A DNA stretch of 64,000 nucleotides. Origin: Pseudomonas sp. (GTDB lineage: Bacteria > Pseudomonadota > Gammaproteobacteria > Pseudomonadales > Pseudomonadaceae). The notes beneath the pieces were generated by a model. The model had not been told where the DNA came from and made no database searches. It was given only the letters and a program-made list of their open reading frames with translations. Below, piece after piece: positions 35,165 through 45,061 of this stretch (the stretch's first letter is position 1; the number at the start of each line of letters is the position of its first letter). The position numbers and the translations under genes were made by a program. Location: NCBI RefSeq assembly GCF_017744435.1, contig NZ_JAGIBG010000014.1, positions 1 to 64,000 on the forward strand. The letters run 5' to 3'.

Positions 35165-35200
35165 AAAAAGCCCGCTCTCATGTGCGGGCTTTTTGCTCTT
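35165..35200. terminator. Bidirectional intrinsic terminator
   Basis: AAAAAGCCCGC (35165-35175) pairs perfectly with GCGGGCTTTTT (35184-35194) around an 8-nt loop, with more T's after it. On the minus strand it would sit in the leader of the lipoprotein at 34665-34994 or terminate the one at 35214-35582 (14 nt past its stop, the better fit). On the plus strand it would end any short transcript starting near a TAGAAT at 35129. Confidence 0.85.
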
Positions 35201-35213
35201 GCGGATCAACGGT

Positions 35214-35582
35214 TCAGGCTTTTTTACACATCAATGCCGCATCGAGCAGCCTGCCATGGTCATACCAGGCGTCGCGCTGGTAGGCCGTGAACTGACGCTG
35301 GGTTCCCGTGCCGTGCAGTTCTACCAAACCTTCAGCCTGGGTGGGGTCGGTACTTTCGACGTACAGTTTCACTGAGTTGTCGCCATCGACTTCATAGGTT
35401 TTCACGTTACCTTGAAGTTCGCCTTTGACACACCCCAGATAAGCGGGCGTGCTTCTATCGGTAGTGCCGGACGTATAATCATGGCCATCCCGCACATCCC
35501 GATTCTGTGCGCACCCGACCATCAACAGCGTGGCGAAAGTGGTTAACAGTATTGCACCTGCGACCGATCTTGAGCTCTTCAC
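35214..35582 (-). CDS. Small lipoprotein, unknown function
   Basis: 122 aa starting at GTG 35582 with AGGAG eight bases upstream. Lipobox LMVGC (Cys at about residue 24). Mature region includes YLGCVKGELQGNVKTYEVDG, LVELHGTGTQRQFTAYQRDAWYDHGRLLDAALMCKKA; the two cysteines may pair. Related in layout to 34665-34994. Function unknown. Its stop is followed by the terminator at 35165-35200. Confidence 0.75.
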   Translation of the reverse strand: MKSSRSVAGAILLTTFATLLMVGCAQNRDVRDGHDYTSGTTDRSTPAYLGCVKGELQGNVKTYEVDGDNSVKLYVESTDPTQAEGLVELHGTGTQRQFTAYQRDAWYDHGRLLDAALMCKKA

Positions 35583-35830
35583 GCGACACGCTCCTGCTGC
35601 CCCATCGAGAACTTAGAAAAGAGTGGCCAAACCCAACGCCCTTTTTTGGTTTTCGTGTGCCTATGGTACTGCGCAAAGTGCACAGCACAATATGCTTGTT
35701 TGCTATATGGGCAATGGCCCATTACTGGCAACTCTCCGGCTTTCGCATTATTTCTTTAGCCGAGTGGAACGATTTCAATCAGCCATGATTCTCATGCGTA
35801 TCGACCAGGTGCAACGTTCAGGAGAGACCC
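35583..35830. other. AT-richer intergenic segment
   Basis: About 250 bp with lower GC than its surroundings, especially 35630-35790. I find no convincing gene: the open frames here lack ribosome-binding sites and family-like content. It must hold the divergent promoters of the lipoprotein gene (35582, minus) and the membrane protein gene (35831, plus). Confidence 0.5.
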
Positions 35831-36145
35831 ATGGTGTGGTGGCTGGAAGTACTCGCCCAGTTCATGATTTCCACAGGCCTTGCCGTGTTCAGCATCTTTG
35901 TGTTCTGGGCCTACACGCTGGCGTTCGGCAAGACCTACAGCAAACTGCTGTCAGCCGCCTTGGCGGTGGCCTTGCTGGGCATCGCCGCGTTTCCCCATGG
36001 GGCGAGCTTCGCCATCAGCCAACAGGCGTTGCTGGGGGCTGGCAGCGAATTCCTGTTGCTGGTCGCGGACGCGTCGGGTGTGATCAGCGCGGTGATGATT
36101 GCATCGTTCTTTTTCAATCCTGGGCGGTTGCTCGATGAAGCATGA
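35831..36145 (+). CDS. Small membrane protein, unknown function
   Basis: 104 aa with three hydrophobic segments (about residues 5-30, 38-55 and 66-92). The start at 35831 (MVWWLEVLAQFMIS) has AGGAGAG upstream. Probably an inner-membrane protein. Not recognised. An overlapping longer frame from 35623 in another phase looks like a shadow. Confidence 0.65.
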   Translation: MVWWLEVLAQFMISTGLAVFSIFVFWAYTLAFGKTYSKLLSAALAVALLGIAAFPHGASFAISQQALLGAGSEFLLLVADASGVISAVMIASFFFNPGRLLDEA

Positions 36146-36207
36146 CGGCTGCCGTGCTCTACGCCCCGCCCTTGGCAACTGAGCGAACAGCCGTCTGTTC
36201 AATACTG

Positions 36208-36369
36208 TCAGCGTGGTCCGCCACCGTGTCCACCGCCCATCATGCCTGGGCCGCCATGCCCACCACCATGCCCACCACCGCCACCTGGCGGCATGAACAT
36301 CCAGCAACCTGCCAGCGTGGATACCAGTGCAGCCACCACGGCGGCACGCAATACATGCTTCAACTTCAT
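36208..36369 (-). CDS. Gly/His-rich mini-lipoprotein (53 aa)
   Basis: Signal and lipobox MKLKHVLRAAVVAALVSTLAGC, leaving a mature peptide of about 32 residues with GGGGGHGGGHGG and GGGHGGG tracts. GGAG lies seven bases upstream of the ATG at 36369. Low complexity makes function uncertain; histidines could bind metal. Shares its layout with the lipoprotein just upstream (36515-36661). Confidence 0.65.
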   Translation of the reverse strand: MKLKHVLRAAVVAALVSTLAGCWMFMPPGGGGGHGGGHGGPGMMGGGHGGGPR

Positions 36370-36514
36370 TACAACGCTCCAAAAGGCAAAACGGACAGCG
36401 CTGCAAGTGTAATTTCCAGACCGGCCAGCCTGGGCGAGCTTTTCCATTTCTTTACAGTTGCGTGGCACAGGCCTGGCCGCAAGCGGAAGGGATAGAAGTC
36501 AATGCTGCCTTGCA

Positions 36515-36661
36515 TCAGTAACGACGATAGTCCTGGTGACCTCCACGATCTTCATCGTAGTAATGGCGGTGGTGGTGATCCCCGTCGTGCCAGTAAGGCC
36601 AGCAGCCACTGAGCAACAACAACCCTGACAACACGACAACCCATGCAGTCTTGCGTTTCAT
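36515..36661 (-). CDS. His/Tyr/Asp-rich mini-lipoprotein (48 aa)
   Basis: Lipobox LLSGC within MKRKTAWVVVLSGLLLLSGC, then a 28-residue tail WPYWHDGDHHHRHYYDEDRG... of mostly His, Tyr, Asp and Arg. A perfect GGAGGT ribosome-binding site lies upstream of the ATG at 36661. Divergent from the cobalamin riboswitch transcript. A metal-binding role is a guess from composition. Confidence 0.65.
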   Translation of the reverse strand: MKRKTAWVVVLSGLLLLSGCWPYWHDGDHHHRHYYDEDRGGHQDYRRY

Positions 36662-36830
36662 GTGCGTACCTCCGGCCAGGCGAAGCAAGGCCTTGCTTAC
36701 GTTGGACTGTGCAAAAAAGGGAGGTTCGGGCCGGGCGCCAACCACTGATCTTGTTTCATGAAGCCCCCTACCCCCCGGTTCAATGCCATTGCATTTGACG
36801 CCACCTTCGCCGCGTGCTCTCCTTACGCCT

Positions 36831-37031
36831 TGCGTCAGGTGCCCCCATCGGGGGTGAAACGGGAAATCGGTGCGTCGCAGGCCCTTGCCAGGGTCGGGCA
36901 AATCCGGTGCTGCCCCCGCAACGGTAAGCGAGCGAAGCGTCCAGACCACTGTGCCACGCAGTCCGGCATGGGAAGGTGATGCTTTTCAAGGAGCCCTGCT
37001 CCTCCTCGCAAGCCCGGAGACCGGCCTGGCG
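36831..37031 (+). promoter_or_regulatory. Cobalamin (AdoCbl) riboswitch
   Basis: Contains the conserved core in order: GGGTGAAACGGGAA, CGGTGC, CCGGTGCTGCCCCCGCAACG, GTAAGC, GCCACGCA and the B12 box AAGCCCGGAGACCGGCC near 37010-37026. P1 can pair TGCGTCAGG (36831-36839) with CCTGGCG (37025-37031). It lies 120 bp before cbtB and should switch off cobalt uptake and corrin synthesis when cobalamin is plentiful. This explains most of the 490-bp gap without a gene. Confidence 0.95.
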
Positions 37032-37151
37032 TTCATGAACACCCCGCGGTGGGCGGGCGCTGTCGCATTCCCTCGGGCGCCCCGTGCCCGGGGCTGCCGC
37101 GCTTGTCCCCATTGCCTTCTAAAAAGCAAAAGCAAAGCAGAGGATCGCGTC

Positions 37152-37337
37152 ATGCCCATCACCAGCGCCAAACACAGCATCACCACCCCCGTCACCCTCA
37201 GCCAGCGTGTGGTCATCGCCGTCGGTGCCAGCCTGCTCGGCCTGTGCCTGGTCTACTTTGCCGGGTTCTCGCACATCGAGGCCGTGCACAACGCCGCGCA
37301 CGACACCCGCCACAGCGCCGCCTTCCCTTGCCACTGA
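37152..37337 (+). CDS. cbtB: Cobalt transporter subunit CbtB
   Basis: 61-aa one-pass membrane protein. A single hydrophobic helix (VVIAVGASLLGLCLVYFAGF) is followed by HIEAVHNAAHDTRHSAAFPCH, the His-rich C-terminus proposed to bind cobalt. AGAGGA precedes the ATG at 37152. First gene under the cobalamin riboswitch, 7 nt before cbtA. Confidence 0.92.
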   Translation: MPITSAKHSITTPVTLSQRVVIAVGASLLGLCLVYFAGFSHIEAVHNAAHDTRHSAAFPCH

Positions 37338-37344
37338 GGCTGCC

Positions 37345-38037
37345 ATGATCAAGCGTATCGCCCGCACTGCCGGGTTCAGCGGCCTGCTCGCCGCCCTGTT
37401 GCTGACCCTGCTGCAAAGCTTCTGGGTCGCACCGCTGATCCTCGAGGCGGAAACCTATGAATCGGCCGCCCCCGTGGCCGAGCACCACACCCACGGCGAA
37501 GAGGCCAGCGCTGGCCACACCCACAGCGAGGAAGCCTGGTCGCCAGAAGATGGCTGGCAGCGCATCCTGTCGACCACCGGCGGCAATCTGGTGGTTGCCG
37601 TCGGCTTCGCCCTGATCCTCGCCGCCCTGTACAGCCTGCGTGAACCAGGCCGTACCAGCACGGGCGCGCTGTGGGGGTTGGCCGGGTTTGCCGTGTTCTG
37701 CCTGGCCCCGACCCTGGGCTTGCCGCCGGAACTGCCAGGCACTGCCGCCGCCGACCTCGGTCAGCGCCAGAGCTGGTGGATCGGTACCGCAGCCGCGACC
37801 GCTCTGGGCCTGGCCCTGTTGGTGTTCGCACGCCATGGCGTGCTCAAGGCACTGGGCGCCGTCTTGCTGGTGGTGCCGCACGTGATCGGCGCTCCGCAGC
37901 CGGAAGTCCATGAAAGCCTGGCCCCGCAAGCCCTGGAGGCTCAGTTCAAGATCGCCTCCTGGCTGACCAACGCGGCCTTCTGGGTGGCCCTGGGCCTGCT
38001 CAGCGCCTGGCTGTATCGCCGCTCCAGCCACGCCTGA
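37345..38037 (+). CDS. cbtA: Cobalt transporter subunit CbtA
   Basis: 230-aa inner-membrane protein with five to six hydrophobic segments and a periplasmic His-rich loop after helix 1 (EHHTHGEEASAGHTHSEEAW) that probably captures cobalt. The CbtA family is known mainly from B12-riboswitch-controlled operons. Its stop overlaps the cobE start by one base (TGATG). Confidence 0.92.
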   Translation: MIKRIARTAGFSGLLAALLLTLLQSFWVAPLILEAETYESAAPVAEHHTHGEEASAGHTHSEEAWSPEDGWQRILSTTGGNLVVAVGFALILAALYSLREPGRTSTGALWGLAGFAVFCLAPTLGLPPELPGTAAADLGQRQSWWIGTAAATALGLALLVFARHGVLKALGAVLLVVPHVIGAPQPEVHESLAPQALEAQFKIASWLTNAAFWVALGLLSAWLYRRSSHA

Positions 38038-38447
38038 TGGCCATCGACCAGCCATTGCCGGCGCTGTACGCCGGCTTCGGCTGCCGTCGGGGTTGCCCGG
38101 TGGACGTCCTCGACGCCTTGCTGCATGAAGTGCTGCAGCGTCACGGCCTGACCGCCACAGCACTTCGCGGCTTTGCCAGCATTGCTGGCAAGGCCGACGA
38201 GCCAGGGTTGCAACAACTCGCCGCACGTCACGCCCTGCCACTGGTGGTTTTCGCTGCCGAGCAGTTGCACGTGTACGAGCCACAGCTCAGCCACCGCTCC
38301 GCAGTCGCCTACACCCACAGCGGCTGCTGGGGCGTCGCCGAGAGCACGGCGCTGGCCCTGGCCAGCCTCAGTCACGCCAGCGCCACACTCAGGGTGGCTC
38401 GCCAGGTGCTCGGCCCCGCTACCCTGGCACTGGCCTGCGCCGGATAA
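38037..38447 (+). CDS. cobE: Cobalamin biosynthesis protein CobE/CbiG C-terminal domain
   Basis: 136-aa protein equivalent to the C-terminal domain of CbiG. Blocks: LYAGFGCRRGCPVDVLDALL at the N-terminus, GFASIAGKADEPGLQQLAARHALPLVVF and a C-terminal VAESTALALA. In aerobic producers CobE assists the ring-contraction stage of corrin synthesis. Overlaps cbtA by one base. Confidence 0.88.
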   Translation: MAIDQPLPALYAGFGCRRGCPVDVLDALLHEVLQRHGLTATALRGFASIAGKADEPGLQQLAARHALPLVVFAAEQLHVYEPQLSHRSAVAYTHSGCWGVAESTALALASLSHASATLRVARQVLGPATLALACAG

Positions 38448-38477
38448 TCGCTTCTTTCATCAAATCAAGGATCTGCC

Positions 38478-39230
38478 ATGACGGTCTACTTCATCGGCGC
38501 CGGCCCCGGCGACCCGGAACTGATCACGGTCAAGGGCCAACGCCTGATCCGTCAGTGCCCGGTGATCATCTATGCCGGCTCGCTGGTACCCGCGGCGGTG
38601 CTCGAAGGGCATCAGGCCGAGACGGTCATCAACAGTGCCGAGCTGCACCTCGAGCAAATCATCGACGCCATCCGCGCCGCACATGCCAATGGCCAGGACG
38701 TGGCCAGGGTGCACAGTGGCGACCCCAGCCTGTATGGCGCCATCGGCGAGCAGATCCGCCACCTGCGCGAACTGAGCATCGATTACCAGATCATCCCCGG
38801 CGTCACCGCCACCGCCGCCAGCGCGGCGCTGCTCGGCTGCGAACTGACCCTGCCGCAAGTGGCGCAGACGGTCATCCTCACCCGCTACGGTGACAGCTCA
38901 CCGATGCCCGCAGGCGAGCAGCTCAGTGATCTGGCCCGCCATGGCAGCACCCTGGCCATTCATCTCGGGGTCAAGCACCTGCCGCGCATCGTCGAAGAAC
39001 TGCTGCCGCACTACGGCCCCGACTGCCCGGTTGCAGTGATTCATCGTGCTACCTGGCCAGACCAGGACTGGGTGCGCAGCACCCTGGCCGATATCGTCGA
39101 GCAGGTTGCCAGCAAGGGTTTCCGGCGCACCGCTCTGATTCTCGTCGGCCATGTGCTCGGCGATGCGCCGTTCACCGAGTCGGCGCTGTACCGCGCCGGC
39201 CACGCCCACCTTTATCGCCCCGGCGACTAG
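38478..39230 (+). CDS. cobM: Precorrin-4 C11-methyltransferase CobM
   Basis: 250-aa SAM-dependent tetrapyrrole methyltransferase. MTVYFIGAGPGDPELITVKG is the SAM-binding start, VHSGDPSLYGAIGEQ and PGVTATAASAALLGCELTLP follow, and TLAIHLGVKHLPRIVEEL is at about residue 155. Adds the C11 methyl in the aerobic cobalamin pathway. AAGGAT precedes the ATG. Last corrin gene of the operon in the window. Confidence 0.95.
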   Translation: MTVYFIGAGPGDPELITVKGQRLIRQCPVIIYAGSLVPAAVLEGHQAETVINSAELHLEQIIDAIRAAHANGQDVARVHSGDPSLYGAIGEQIRHLRELSIDYQIIPGVTATAASAALLGCELTLPQVAQTVILTRYGDSSPMPAGEQLSDLARHGSTLAIHLGVKHLPRIVEELLPHYGPDCPVAVIHRATWPDQDWVRSTLADIVEQVASKGFRRTALILVGHVLGDAPFTESALYRAGHAHLYRPGD

Positions 39231-39291
39231 CATTGCCAAGCTGACGAAGGGCGGAGCAGACTGCGCATTCCACCACACCGGAGGGATACCC

Positions 39292-39534
39292 ATGCTGGAG
39301 CTGCGCCCTAATTGTGAATGCTGCGATGCCGATCTGCCGGGTGATAGCCCTGACGCCCTGATCTGCTCGTTTGAATGCACGTTCTGCCGCAACTGCGCTG
39401 ACCACCGCCTGCAAGGGCGTTGCCCGAATTGCGGCGGCCAGTTGCTGGCCCGCCCGACGCGGGTGGGCCAGGCCTTGAGCAACAACCCCGCCTCGACCCA
39501 ACGGGTCCTCAAGCCTCACCCGGCCTGCGCCTGA
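39292..39534 (+). CDS. DUF1272 cysteine-rich protein
   Basis: 80-aa small protein with paired cysteine motifs NCECCDADLP, SFECTFCRNCAD and GRCPNCGGQL that probably bind zinc. Matches DUF1272. The start at 39292 has GGAGGG upstream. It follows cobM by 61 nt; membership of the cobalamin operon is uncertain. Confidence 0.88.
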   Translation: MLELRPNCECCDADLPGDSPDALICSFECTFCRNCADHRLQGRCPNCGGQLLARPTRVGQALSNNPASTQRVLKPHPACA

Positions 39535-39545
39535 CCCTCCGCCAA

Positions 39546-39575
39546 CACAGGCACCGCCGCTTCTGACGGTGCCTG
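39546..39575. terminator. Strong hairpin after the DUF1272 gene
   Basis: ACAGGCACCG (39546-39555) pairs perfectly with CGGTGCCTGT (39566-39575), loop of 10 nt. No T tract follows, so it may be Rho-assisted or a processing stem. Lies in the 215-bp gap before the response regulator gene. Confidence 0.4.
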
Positions 39576-39749
39576 TAAGGGCCGCCTTGTAGGAAATTTC
39601 CACAAACCAGGCTCGCTTGTTCAACACATCTATACTCGCCATTACCATGGATCCGGAATGGTCGTATCGTGCCGCACAGCAGAAAAAGCTTGCAGACGAA
39701 TTCCTGATTGCTTCAGGAAGCCGACCACATTCCGACAGGAGTAAGTGAC

Positions 39750-40364
39750 ATGACAACCGTGCTGATCGTTGATGATCATGCCATCGTCCGTTTTTCCTTG
39801 CGCATACTGCTCGAGCGTGAGCGCTTTCGCATCGTCGGCGAAGTCGACAATGGCAGTGAAGTGGCACAGAAGGTGCGCGAATTGCGCCCGGATGTAGTGC
39901 TGCTGGACATAGGGCTCCCCGGCCTGGATGGCATGGAAGTCATCAAGCGCCTGCAACAACAGGAGCCGGCCCCCAAGATCATGGTGCTGACCGGGCAGGC
40001 CACCGACCTTTACGTGCGCCGCTGCCTGGATGCCGGCATCGGTGCATTCGTCACCAAAGGCGAAGACCTGGAGGCCGTGGTGTTTGCCCTCAAGGCCCTG
40101 ATCAAGGGCTACTCCACCTTCCCCCAGATGTCGGTGAACAGCAATACCCTGGAGAGCGAACCAGAGCGCCTCGGCAGCCTGTCCAACCGCGAGATGGAAG
40201 TGCTGCGGCGCCTGAGCCGTGGTGAAAACAACAAGAACATCGGCGCCTGCATGAACCTCAGTGCCAAGACCATCAGCACCTACCGTGGCCGCATCATGGA
40301 AAAGCTCAAGACCGAGTCACTGGTGGAAATGGTTGATCTGGCCAAACGCAACCACGTCAGCTGA
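39750..40364 (+). CDS. LuxR/NarL-family response regulator (BvgA/EvgA-like)
   Basis: 204 aa. Receiver domain with acidic pocket VDDH and phospho-acceptor Asp53 (VVLLDIGLPG), Thr at VLTG and Lys in FVTKGED. The C-terminal GerE helix-turn-helix is LSNREMEVLRRLSRGENNKNIGACMNLSAKTISTYRGRIMEKL. AGGAG precedes the ATG at 39750. Its hybrid kinase gene starts 14 nt downstream. The target genes are not evident. Confidence 0.92.
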   Translation: MTTVLIVDDHAIVRFSLRILLERERFRIVGEVDNGSEVAQKVRELRPDVVLLDIGLPGLDGMEVIKRLQQQEPAPKIMVLTGQATDLYVRRCLDAGIGAFVTKGEDLEAVVFALKALIKGYSTFPQMSVNSNTLESEPERLGSLSNREMEVLRRLSRGENNKNIGACMNLSAKTISTYRGRIMEKLKTESLVEMVDLAKRNHVS

Positions 40365-40377
40365 GCGTGCAGGTAGC

Positions 40378-43300
40378 ATGAAACCTGTCCTTGCCGGCCT
40401 GACCCTGTTCATCACCCTGCTCTGCTACCCGTTCATGGCGCTTGCCGAGGGCGAACCAAGGCATTTGCTGGCACGCGCCACCAGCGCTGCACAACCCCTG
40501 CAACTGGATGACGCCGACCGCCAGTGGCTACAGCGACGCGGCGTGTTGCTGCTGGGCAGTTCGCGGCCGGATTACCCACCCTTCGAGATCAACGTCAGCC
40601 TGGCTGATTACGAAGGCCTCAGCGCCGACTATGCCGGGCTGATCGCCGAGCAGCTGGGCGTACCGATCGAAGTCAGGCGTTTTGCCAGCCGTCATGAAGC
40701 GATCGCCGCATTGCGCTCCGGCACCATCGACCTGCTGGGCAGCTCCAATGGCTTCGAAGCTGCCGATGCCCAGCTCAGCCTCAGCCTGCCCTATGCCGAC
40801 GACCTGCCGGTGATCGTGACACGCGAGGCTCCCCCCCTGAAACAGGCCAAGGACCTGGCCGGCTTGCGCCTGGCGATGGTCGACCACTACTTGCCGGGCG
40901 AAACCGTCCGCGCCCTCTACCCCAAGGCACAGCTGAGCCTCTACCGCTCGACCCTGGCGGGCCTTGCGGCGGTCGAACTGGGTGAGGCCGACGCCTATCT
41001 GGGCGATGCCATCAGTACCGATTACCTGATAGGTAAAAGTTACCAGGGCATGGTGAAGATCGATCATTTCTGCCAGGTGCCGCCCGGCGCCTTTGCCTTC
41101 GCTTTCGCCAATGACAACCCGCGGCTGCGCCGTCTGGTCGACAGCGCCATGGCCAGGATCACCGAAAGCGAGCGTCTGAACATCCTGCGCCGCTGGAGCA
41201 GTGGCAATACCAGCCTGTTGCTGGAACGTCACCTGTCGGTACTGACGGAGGAAGAAAAGGACTGGATAGCCCGGCATCCGACGGTCAACGTGCTGGTCGA
41301 CACGGCCCTGGCCCCGCTGACCTTCAACGACACCGAGCAGCATGTCAGTGGTATCACCGTCGACCTGCTCAAGCAGATCACCCTGCGCACCGGTTTGCAG
41401 TTCAGGTTCATCGAGCAGGGCAACGTGCAACAGATGGTTGAAAAGGTCGCACGCGGCGAGGCACAGATGATCGGGGCACTGGGCTATGGCACGGAGCGCG
41501 CAGCGCAGCTGCGCTACACCCGTCCCTACCTGGTCAGCCCCAGGGTGCTGGTGACGCGTGACCAGGCGCCCTCGCCGCTGTACGCCAGGAACCTGGACGG
41601 GCAACGCATTGCCCTGCTGCAGGGCTCCCACCTTCGCGCCGAAGTACTGCAGCGCTTCCCGCGGGCGAAACTGGTCAAGGTGAACAACCCCCTTGGCCTG
41701 ATGGAAGCAGTGGCGAACGGCGATGCCGACGCGGCCTACAGCAGCTATATCAATGCCTCGTACTACATCAACCAGGTCTTCAAGGGGCGCCTGCGTATCG
41801 CCGGTGTCCTGGGGGACGAGCTGGCCGTCGCCGCCTTTGCCGTCGCCCCTGGCCTGCCGCAATTGCAGGCCATCCTCGACAAGGCGCTGATGAGCATTCC
41901 TCCCGAAGAGCTGGAACAGCTGATAAACCGCAGGCGCACCAGCACCTTGGTCAGCGACAGCCCCTGGCGCAACTACCGCACGCTGGCCCTGCAAGTGTTG
42001 GTGCTGTCAGCCCTGCTGCTGGCGGGCGTGGTGTTCTGGAACAGCTACTTGCGCAAGCTGATCCACCAGCGCACCGAAGCGCAGCGTGCGCTGCAGGCGC
42101 AACTGGCCTTCAGCCGCGGGCTGCTGGAGCAACTGCGCCAGGCCAAGGATGAAGCAGAACAGGCCAGCAAGACCAAAAGCGCGTTCCTGGCGACCATGAG
42201 CCACGAGATCCGTACCCCCATGAATGCAGTGATAGGTCTGCTGGAGCTGGCGCTGGAAGACAACCGTTCTGGTCACTGCGACACCCAGACCCTGCAGACG
42301 GCCCACGATTCCGCCATCGGCCTGCTCGGGCTGATCGGCGACATCCTTGATATTTCCCGCATCGAATCCGGGCACATGAGCCTGCAGCCGGTTGCCACCG
42401 ACCTGGTCGAACTGCTGCGCAGCACCCTGCGCGTGTTCGAAGGTAACGCGCGGATAAAGGGCTTGCACCTGCAAGGCGAGCTGCCAGGCGGTCCGCTCTG
42501 GGTGCTTGCTGACCCGTTACGGGTCAAGCAGATCCTCTCCAACCTGTTGAGCAATGCCATCAAGTTCACCGATCGTGGCGACGTACAGGCCCGCCTCACC
42601 TTCACACCCTCGACCGCAGGCGACACCATGCGCGTCGAGCTGAGCGTGACCGACACCGGTATCGGCATTGCCGTCCAGGATCAGGCCCGGCTGTTCAACA
42701 CCTTTACCCAGGCCTCAGGCCCACGGGCCAGCCAAGGCGCGGGCCTGGGCCTGGTCATCAGCCGGACCCTGACCGAACTGATGGGGGGCAGGCTGGACCT
42801 GCAAAGCGTGGAAGGCGTCGGCACCCGTGTGCTCGTCCAGTTGCCGCTGCCGCTGAGTGCACCACCCGCACCCGTGGAGCACAACGCGGTCGCCAATGAA
42901 GTCGAAAGCGGACCACTGAATGTCCTGGTGGTCGATGACTACCCTGCCAACCTGCTGCTGCTGGAAAAACAGCTGCACAGCCTCGGTCACCAGGTGACGC
43001 TGGCCGAGAATGGTGAATCGGCACTGGCCCTGTGGCAAGCACACGACTTTGACCTGGTCATCACAGACTGCAGCATGCCGCTGATGGACGGCCATGAGTT
43101 GGCCCGCAGAGTTCGGCAACTCGAGCAAGAACGTGGGCTGCCCGCCTGCAACATTCTGGGCGTGACCGCCAATGCCCAGGCCGAAGAGCGTCAACGCTGC
43201 CTGGAGAGCGGCATGGATGACTGCCTGTTCAAGCCCATCGGGCTGCAGGCACTGAAGGCGCACCTGCCTCCCGCGCCTGCCGCCGTCCGTGCACCCGCAC

Positions 43301-43653
43301 CTAGAGACAGTGGTTTCAACCTGAACGAGCTGCACCACCTGACCCAGAATGACCAGCTACTGACCAGGCGCCTGCTCGAACAACTGACGCAAAGTGCCCA
43401 CGAAGACCTTGCCGCCCTGCAAGCCCTGGATGCCACCAGCGACCGCGAGGCGCTGCGCGCCCTCGCCCATCGCATCAAAGGGGGCGCCAAGATGCTGCGG
43501 GTGCGCGGGGTGGTCAAGGATTGCGAAGCCATTGAACAGGCCCATGCCCAGGGGTTACCGACAGACACGCTGCACCTGCAGCTGGAAGCAAGCCTGCAGG
43601 CCTTGCTGCGGGAACTGGGCGACACCCTCAGTGCAATTGCAGCGTCGAGTTGA
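40378..43653 (+). CDS. Hybrid sensor kinase, BvgS/EvgS-type
   Basis: 1091-aa unorthodox kinase. Signal peptide ([23 protein letters not shown]), two periplasmic SBP_bac_3 (Venus flytrap) domains at about 50-290 and 300-530, and a membrane helix ([17 protein letters not shown], about 545). Then a HisKA domain with phospho-His in [16 protein letters not shown] (about 607), ATPase domain ([27 protein letters not shown]), receiver (Asp in [14 protein letters not shown], about 900) and HPt domain (His in [12 protein letters not shown], about 1030). It lacks the PAS domain found in BvgS between membrane and kinase. The 3' end overlaps the convergent chemoreceptor gene by 26 bp. Confidence 0.93.
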   Translation: MKPVLAGLTLFITLLCYPFMALAEGEPRHLLARATSAAQPLQLDDADRQWLQRRGVLLLGSSRPDYPPFEINVSLADYEGLSADYAGLIAEQLGVPIEVRRFASRHEAIAALRSGTIDLLGSSNGFEAADAQLSLSLPYADDLPVIVTREAPPLKQAKDLAGLRLAMVDHYLPGETVRALYPKAQLSLYRSTLAGLAAVELGEADAYLGDAISTDYLIGKSYQGMVKIDHFCQVPPGAFAFAFANDNPRLRRLVDSAMARITESERLNILRRWSSGNTSLLLERHLSVLTEEEKDWIARHPTVNVLVDTALAPLTFNDTEQHVSGITVDLLKQITLRTGLQFRFIEQGNVQQMVEKVARGEAQMIGALGYGTERAAQLRYTRPYLVSPRVLVTRDQAPSPLYARNLDGQRIALLQGSHLRAEVLQRFPRAKLVKVNNPLGLMEAVANGDADAAYSSYINASYYINQVFKGRLRIAGVLGDELAVAAFAVAPGLPQLQAILDKALMSIPPEELEQLINRRRTSTLVSDSPWRNYRTLALQVLVLSALLLAGVVFWNSYLRKLIHQRTEAQRALQAQLAFSRGLLEQLRQAKDEAEQASKTKSAFLATMSHEIRTPMNAVIGLLELALEDNRSGHCDTQTLQTAHDSAIGLLGLIGDILDISRIESGHMSLQPVATDLVELLRSTLRVFEGNARIKGLHLQGELPGGPLWVLADPLRVKQILSNLLSNAIKFTDRGDVQARLTFTPSTAGDTMRVELSVTDTGIGIAVQDQARLFNTFTQASGPRASQGAGLGLVISRTLTELMGGRLDLQSVEGVGTRVLVQLPLPLSAPPAPVEHNAVANEVESGPLNVLVVDDYPANLLLLEKQLHSLGHQVTLAENGESALALWQAHDFDLVITDCSMPLMDGHELARRVRQLEQERGLPACNILGVTANAQAEERQRCLESGMDDCLFKPIGLQALKAHLPPAPAAVRAPAPRDSGFNLNELHHLTQNDQLLTRRLLEQLTQSAHEDLAALQALDATSDREALRALAHRIKGGAKMLRVRGVVKDCEAIEQAHAQGLPTDTLHLQLEASLQALLRELGDTLSAIAASS

Positions 43654-44947
43654 TCTGGCTGATGGCATCGACCACGTGACGGGAACCCTGCTGGATTTCC
43701 ATGATCACCGTGCCTGCCTCGTTGGCCAGGGCAACGCCGTGCCCGGTGCGTGTCAGGCTCGACTGCATGCTGGCCACGGCGGTCAGCGACAGGTCGTGGT
43801 TCTGGCGCACCACATCGACGATTTCCAGCGTCGCCTTGCTGGTACGCGCGGCCAGGCTGCGCACTTCATCGGCCACCACGGCAAAGCCGCGGCCATGCTC
43901 GCCGGCCCGGGCCGCCTCGATGGCTGCGTTCAAGGCCAACAGGTTGGTCTGGTCGGCGATGCCGCGGATGGTCAGCACGATCTGCCCGATCACATCCGAC
44001 TGTTTGCTCACCGCATCGATACTGCGCGCGGCGTCATTGAGCTCCTGGGAAATCTGCTCGATGACCGCCACAGTTTGCTGCACCACCTCGGTCCCCTTGC
44101 GCGCGCAGGCATCGGTCTGTACCGAACTGGCATGGGCGGCATCGGCGGCGCTCTGTTGGGTGCTGACCTGCGCGGTGATGTCGCTGGCGAACTTGACCAC
44201 CTTGTACAAGCGCCCTTTGCTGTCGAAGATCGGGTTGTACGAGGCCTCCAGGTAAACCGTCTGGCCCTGCTTGTTGACCCGCTCGAAGCGGTGCGAGTGA
44301 TATTCGCCGCGATTGAGTGAAGCCCAGAACTCGCGGTATGCGCCGGATTCGCGTTCATGGGGCAGGCAGAACAGCCCATGGTGACGCCCCACCACTTCTT
44401 CCAGGCGATAGCCCATGGTCGCGAGGAAGTTCTGGTTGGCCTTGATCACCCGCCCCTGCGGCGTGAACTCGACCACGGCCATGGACCGGCCAATGGCCTT
44501 GAGCAGGCTTTCGCTCTCGTGTTCGTCCTTCACCCGCTGGCTTATATCGGCTGCCACCTTGATCACGCTGGTGACCTGCTGTTGCTCGTCGAGCACCGGC
44601 ATGTAGCTGGCCTCCAGCCAGACCTCGCGGCCTGCCTTGTCGACGCGTTCGAAGGTGCCGCTGATGGCCTTGCCCTGCCCCAGTTCGTGCCACAGTTGCT
44701 GGTATTCGGCGGTCTTGGCGTAGCCTGGGTCACAGAACAGACGGTGGTGCTTGCCGCGCAGCTCGTCGACGCTGTAACCCATGGCCTGGCAGAACTGGGC
44801 ATTGGCGTCGAGAATGGTACCGTCGGGAGCGAACTCGATCATGGCCATGCAGCGGCTGATCGCGGCAAGCTTGGCCTGGGTCTCGGCCAGGGCCTTGCGG
44901 GTGCGCTGAATCTCGATCAAATCAGACTTGCGGTGGAAGTCGAACAT
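43628..44947 (-). CDS. bdlA: PAS-PAS methyl-accepting protein, BdlA-like
   Basis: 439-aa soluble chemoreceptor: two PAS domains with PAC tails (about 20-135 and 140-265; [22 protein letters not shown] and [22 protein letters not shown]), then an MCP signalling domain whose hairpin tip reads [37 protein letters not shown]. No membrane segment, as in BdlA, which controls biofilm dispersion in P. aeruginosa. The start at 44947 ([16 protein letters not shown]) has AAGGAT upstream. The MCP part is short, so dispersion control or energy taxis are both possible. Confidence 0.82.
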   Translation of the reverse strand: MFDFHRKSDLIEIQRTRKALAETQAKLAAISRCMAMIEFAPDGTILDANAQFCQAMGYSVDELRGKHHRLFCDPGYAKTAEYQQLWHELGQGKAISGTFERVDKAGREVWLEASYMPVLDEQQQVTSVIKVAADISQRVKDEHESESLLKAIGRSMAVVEFTPQGRVIKANQNFLATMGYRLEEVVGRHHGLFCLPHERESGAYREFWASLNRGEYHSHRFERVNKQGQTVYLEASYNPIFDSKGRLYKVVKFASDITAQVSTQQSAADAAHASSVQTDACARKGTEVVQQTVAVIEQISQELNDAARSIDAVSKQSDVIGQIVLTIRGIADQTNLLALNAAIEAARAGEHGRGFAVVADEVRSLAARTSKATLEIVDVVRQNHDLSLTAVASMQSSLTRTGHGVALANEAGTVIMEIQQGSRHVVDAISQINSTLQLH

Positions 44948-45061
44948 GGCGCCAGGATCCTTGATGCCCAGGGTTTTCTGAGCATAGATCGGCTTTGTTA
45001 CCGTGCAAGCCACTTGATATCACTTTGTGATTAACCAGTTAGCGACGCTTTCTGAAAAACC

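Noticed and set aside
43628..44947. Aer-type aerotaxis receptor as the call for the PAS-MCP protein
   Set aside because: Aer has one PAS domain and a membrane anchor; this protein has two PAS domains and none, as in BdlA.
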